Source: Rhodoferax sp.
Lineage (GTDB): Bacteria > Pseudomonadota > Gammaproteobacteria > Burkholderiales > Burkholderiaceae_C
Assembly: GCA_020048795.1 (NCBI GenBank)
Contig: JAIFMA010000062.1
Location: 1-8,796, forward strand
DNA: 8,796 bases
Direction: 5' to 3'
In this document: positions 5,951 to 8,796 of the stretch, piece by piece
Position numbering within the stretch: the stretch's first letter is position 1
How the letters are laid out: every line of letters begins with the position of its first letter
Notes under the pieces: generated by a model
Told to the model about the DNA's origin: nothing
Database searches by the model: none
The model's input: only the letters and a program-made list of their open reading frames with translations
Program-made: the position numbers and the translations under genes

Positions 5951-8796
5951 TTAGCACAAAGCTCGCAATTGGCGCAATCGTGCCAGCGCTTCTTCAAAGC
6001 GCAGGCTTGTGATCAGCGGCGCAACTTCGTTCAAATGGCTGCCCAGGGTGGTTGCACCAGCCGCGCTTTGTAATGCAGCGAAGCTTTCAATCGCATCAAA
6101 TTTTTGTCGTGACAGCAGTTCCTGGGTTTCATCCAGCAGCTTCTGCAGGTGTGGCCAATCGGGCTCTGGCACCGGCCCAGGCGATGACGCTTCTGCCGCA
6201 TCGGGCACCACGCCGGGTAAGCATCGGGCCAGCGCCGCTCTCAGGTCCTCGAGCGTCACCGGCTTGGTCAGAAAGCCGTCCATGCCAACCGCCAGGCAAT
6301 GCTGATGATCATTTTCAAAAGCATCGGCCGTCAGTGCAATGATTGGCACGCGTGGCCGCAGCTTGTCGCGCTCGGTTTGACGAATGCGCTCAGTGGCGGT
6401 GTAGCCATCCATCACCGGCATGTGCAAATCCATCAGCACCACATCCGGTGGTGGGCCCTGCAACAACCGATCGACCGCCTGCTGCCCGTTATCCACCAGT
6501 TGCACCGTCAGCCCGAGGGTTTGCAGCAGACCTTCAATGACCATGCAGTTGACCGCGTTGTCTTCAGCCACCAACACCAGGCCCTTGAGTTGTGGCGACG
6601 CGATCTTGCCGGTCTGGTGCAGCGGGGCTGACAGCAGTTGGCTGGCAGCGTCGGCCTGGCGCAGGCCAGCACGCACCCGGAACCAGAATCGGGAACCCTT
6701 GCCCGGCTCACTTTGCACACCGACATCACCCCCCAGCAAACGCGCCAACTGGCTGACGATGGACAGGCCCAGACCCGAACCGCCAAACTCGCGCGTGGTG
6801 GAGCTATCGATCTGGGAAAAGGCTTCAAACAACGACGCCTGCTTGTCAGCGGCAATGCCAATACCCGAGTCAGTGACAGAAAACTCCAGCAGCGCGCTGG
6901 TATCGTCGTGTTGCAGCTCTTGTGCTTCTATCAGGACATGGCCGCTGAGGGTGAACTTGATGGCATTGCCGACCAGGTTGGCCAGCATTTGGCGCAGCCG
7001 ATGGCCGTCGGTTTGATACATCGGTGCCAGGTCTGGATGACACTGGCAGTCGAGCCGCAAACCCTTGTTTTTGGCGGCACCGGAAAACAGCGTACGGGTT
7101 TCCTGTAGCAACTGCACTGGGTTGATCCCGGTCAGGTCAAGCTGAAAGCGCCCAGCCTCGATTTTTGACAGATCCAGAATGTCGTTGAGCAAGGTCAGCA
7201 ACGAACGCCCCGAGTTCAGCACCGTGCGGGCGTACTCCAGACGATCACGCTCGCCTAGCTCGGGTCGCATCAGCAGTTGCGCCATGCCCAGAATGCCATT
7301 CATTGGCGTGCGGATCTCATGCGACATGGTGGCCAGGAAGCGGCTCTTGGCCAGGTTGGCGGCCTGGGCCTCTTCAGTGGCCCGGACCAGATCGGTGATG
7401 TCGATGCGAAAACCCACGGTGCTGCCATCGGGCAACTTGCGCTCAATGATGCGCAGGACGCGCCCATCGTCCAGACGCTGCACCACCGAGGCATTGGCAG
7501 CCCGGTGCGCCGCCAGCCGGTTGACCACCCACTGCTCCTCGCGCCCAATGGCATCGGGGTACTGGCCCCGGCGCACACCCTCGCGAAGGATGTGCTCAAA
7601 ACTTGCCCCCGGCTTGATCAGGTCGGCCGACAGGGCGTAGAGCTTGGGGTATTTTTCGTTGCAGAAAACCAGCTGGTCCTGTGGGTCAAACAGCGCAAAG
7701 GCCTCGTCAATCGAGTCGATCGCGCCCCGCAACAACTGGGTGCTGTGCTGGACCTGGGCGGCGGCACGCTTACGCTCTGAAATGTCGGCGTAGATGGTGA
7801 CAAAGCCCCCGCCGGGCATGGGCGCACCGCGTATCTCCAGCACCGTGCCATTGGCACGGACGCGCTCGAACTGGTGGGCCACGGTATGGCGGGCCTGCTC
7901 AACCAGTTTTGCCACCATGGCATCGGGATCACACGCGCCGTATTCGCCTCGTGCCGCATTGAACCTGATGATGTGCTCGAAGCTGGTGACACCTTCTGCA
8001 AACAAGGCATCGGGCAAATCCAGATTGCGCTGAAACAGCTCATTTTTGGCGATCAGCGTCAGATTGGCATCAAACGCGCTCAAACCGACCGGGATATTTT
8101 CCAGGATGCTTTGCAACAAAATATGGTTGCACTGCAGTTCTTGTTGCGCCAGTATGCGTGCGGTGATGTCCATGTGGGTGCCGACCACACGCAGTGCAAC
8201 ACCGGCGCTGTCGCGCGCCACCACCCGGCCCCGGTCGAGCACCCAGATCCAGTGGCCGTCCTTGTGCCGCAGCCGGTGTTCACTCTCGTACACCGGGGTT
8301 TTGCTGCTCAGATGGCGTTTCATGGCACGCTCCACCCGGCCCACGTCATCCGGGTGGGAGAGCTGGCGCCAGGTCGCCAGGGTGGGCACAATTTCTTGGA
8401 AGCGGTAGCCCAGCATCGAGCACCAGCGTTCGTTGAGCACAACCTGGCCACTGGCAATATCCCAGTCCCAGCAGCCAAGGTCACTGCCACTGAGTGCCAG
8501 CTCCAGGCGCTGCTGGTTTTCAAGCCCTGTTTGGCGGGTTTCTTCCATGCGCTGGTTGAGCTTGGCAAACTCGGCCGAAAAGTGCTGCAGGTTCGACTGG
8601 TCACGCTGAATGCGCCGATGCAAATTGACCACACGCTGCCAGGCCATCAGGCGCACCAGCAGTTCGCCGGGTGCGGCGGTGCCTGGCAAACAGTCGTCGG
8701 CACCGGCGGCAAAGGCCTCAGGTGCCTGGGTGTCCTGCCCGGGCTGCGTCAGCAGCACCATCCATAGGGTTGCGCCAGCAGGCTCTTGCCGCAGCA
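5951..8796 (-). CDS. Hybrid sensor histidine kinase, multi-PAS, 5' end beyond the window
   Basis: The frame is open to the right edge, so the N-terminus is missing; residue numbers here count from the Met codon at 8761. Order: the end of a receiver-like domain (to about 45, GADD present but the usual KP lost), a coiled coil (about 46-88), a PAS domain with its C-terminal motif (about 88-205, ending GTHMDITARI), two related PAS domains (about 211-330 and 338-458), HisKA with H481 in MSHEIRTPMNG, a HATPase with N599 and G-boxes DSGIGI (631-636) and GSGLGLSI (661-668), and a receiver domain with E733-D734, D778, T811 and K833. The last 70 residues are helical and lack the HPt signature. No membrane segment is visible, so the kinase looks cytoplasmic. 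It should autophosphorylate, relay to its own D778 and signal onward, most simply to the REC-PAS-GGDEF-EAL protein encoded 20 bp downstream. The stimulus is unknown. Confidence 0.92.
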   Translation of the reverse strand, partial: LRQEPAGATLWMVLLTQPGQDTQAPEAFAAGADDCLPGTAAPGELLVRLMAWQRVVNLHRRIQRDQSNLQHFSAEFAKLNQRMEETRQTGLENQQRLELALSGSDLGCWDWDIASGQVVLNERWCSMLGYRFQEIVPTLATWRQLSHPDDVGRVERAMKRHLSSKTPVYESEHRLRHKDGHWIWVLDRGRVVARDSAGVALRVVGTHMDITARILAQQELQCNHILLQSILENIPVGLSAFDANLTLIAKNELFQRNLDLPDALFAEGVTSFEHIIRFNAARGEYGACDPDAMVAKLVEQARHTVAHQFERVRANGTVLEIRGAPMPGGGFVTIYADISERKRAAAQVQHSTQLLRGAIDSIDEAFALFDPQDQLVFCNEKYPKLYALSADLIKPGASFEHILREGVRRGQYPDAIGREEQWVVNRLAAHRAANASVVQRLDDGRVLRIIERKLPDGSTVGFRIDITDLVRATEEAQAANLAKSRFLATMSHEIRTPMNGILGMAQLLMRPELGERDRLEYARTVLNSGRSLLTLLNDILDLSKIEAGRFQLDLTGINPVQLLQETRTLFSGAAKNKGLRLDCQCHPDLAPMYQTDGHRLRQMLANLVGNAIKFTLSGHVLIEAQELQHDDTSALLEFSVTDSGIGIAADKQASLFEAFSQIDSSTTREFGGSGLGLSIVSQLARLLGGDVGVQSEPGKGSRFWFRVRAGLRQADAASQLLSAPLHQTGKIASPQLKGLVLVAEDNAVNCMVIEGLLQTLGLTVQLVDNGQQAVDRLLQGPPPDVVLMDLHMPVMDGYTATERIRQTERDKLRPRVPIIALTADAFENDHQHCLAVGMDGFLTKPVTLEDLRAALARCLPGVVPDAAEASSPGPVPEPDWPHLQKLLDETQELLSRQKFDAIESFAALQSAAGATTLGSHLNEVAPLITSLRFEEALARLRQLRALC

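Noticed and set aside
8759..8761. ATG at 8761 as the true start of the hybrid kinase
   Set aside because: It falls inside a receiver-like domain and the frame stays open to the window edge, so it is an internal Met.
7874..8767. Plus-strand open frame of 297 codons
   Set aside because: It is antisense to the PAS-rich part of the hybrid kinase and has the same His/Gln-rich shadow composition.

Overview
The window reads as chromosomal DNA of a GC-rich betaproteobacterium, most likely Burkholderiales and probably the Comamonadaceae (Rhodoferax/Polaromonas/Acidovorax-like). The basis is the O-acetylhomoserine sulfhydrylase N-terminus, the codon use, and an intergenic stretch at about 3703-3751 that resembles a short interspersed sequence I recall from that family. 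This is recognition by eye, not a database match. It is densely coding; no gap between genes exceeds 300 bases. I see no tRNA, rRNA, CRISPR array, insertion sequence or phage gene.

Left block (1-2388). On the minus strand, running leftwards, lie a secreted SnoaL-like protein (1313-813), a cytoplasmic paralogue of it (784-362), and the first 65 codons of a metY-type O-acetylhomoserine sulfhydrylase (196 to the window edge). The two SnoaL-like genes are clearly related to each other and 28 bp apart. An AraC-family regulator (1405-2388, plus strand) is divergent from the pair across 91 bp and is the obvious candidate to control it. A 16-bp palindrome lies upstream of metY.

Middle (2402-3676, minus). 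A full-length CodA-type cytosine deaminase converges on the araC gene. All predicted metal and catalytic residues are present, but the residue after the catalytic Asp is Cys, where E. coli CodA has Asp314. This suggests altered pyrimidine specificity. No codB permease is adjacent.

Right block (3768-8796, minus). Two signalling genes 20 bp apart form a probable operon. First is a hybrid histidine kinase, truncated by the right window edge: a degenerate receiver end, three PAS domains, HisKA, HATPase, a receiver and a C-terminal helical tail. Then comes a REC-PAS-GGDEF-EAL protein with intact GGDEF, RxxD inhibitory site and EAL catalytic residues. The simplest model is a sensor kinase phosphorylating a bifunctional cyclic-di-GMP enzyme. 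The codA gene follows on the same strand after 91 bp, but nothing shows it is co-transcribed.

I found no wholly new system. The most interesting points are the exported/cytoplasmic SnoaL-like pair, the codA active-site substitution and the kinase/c-di-GMP gene pair.
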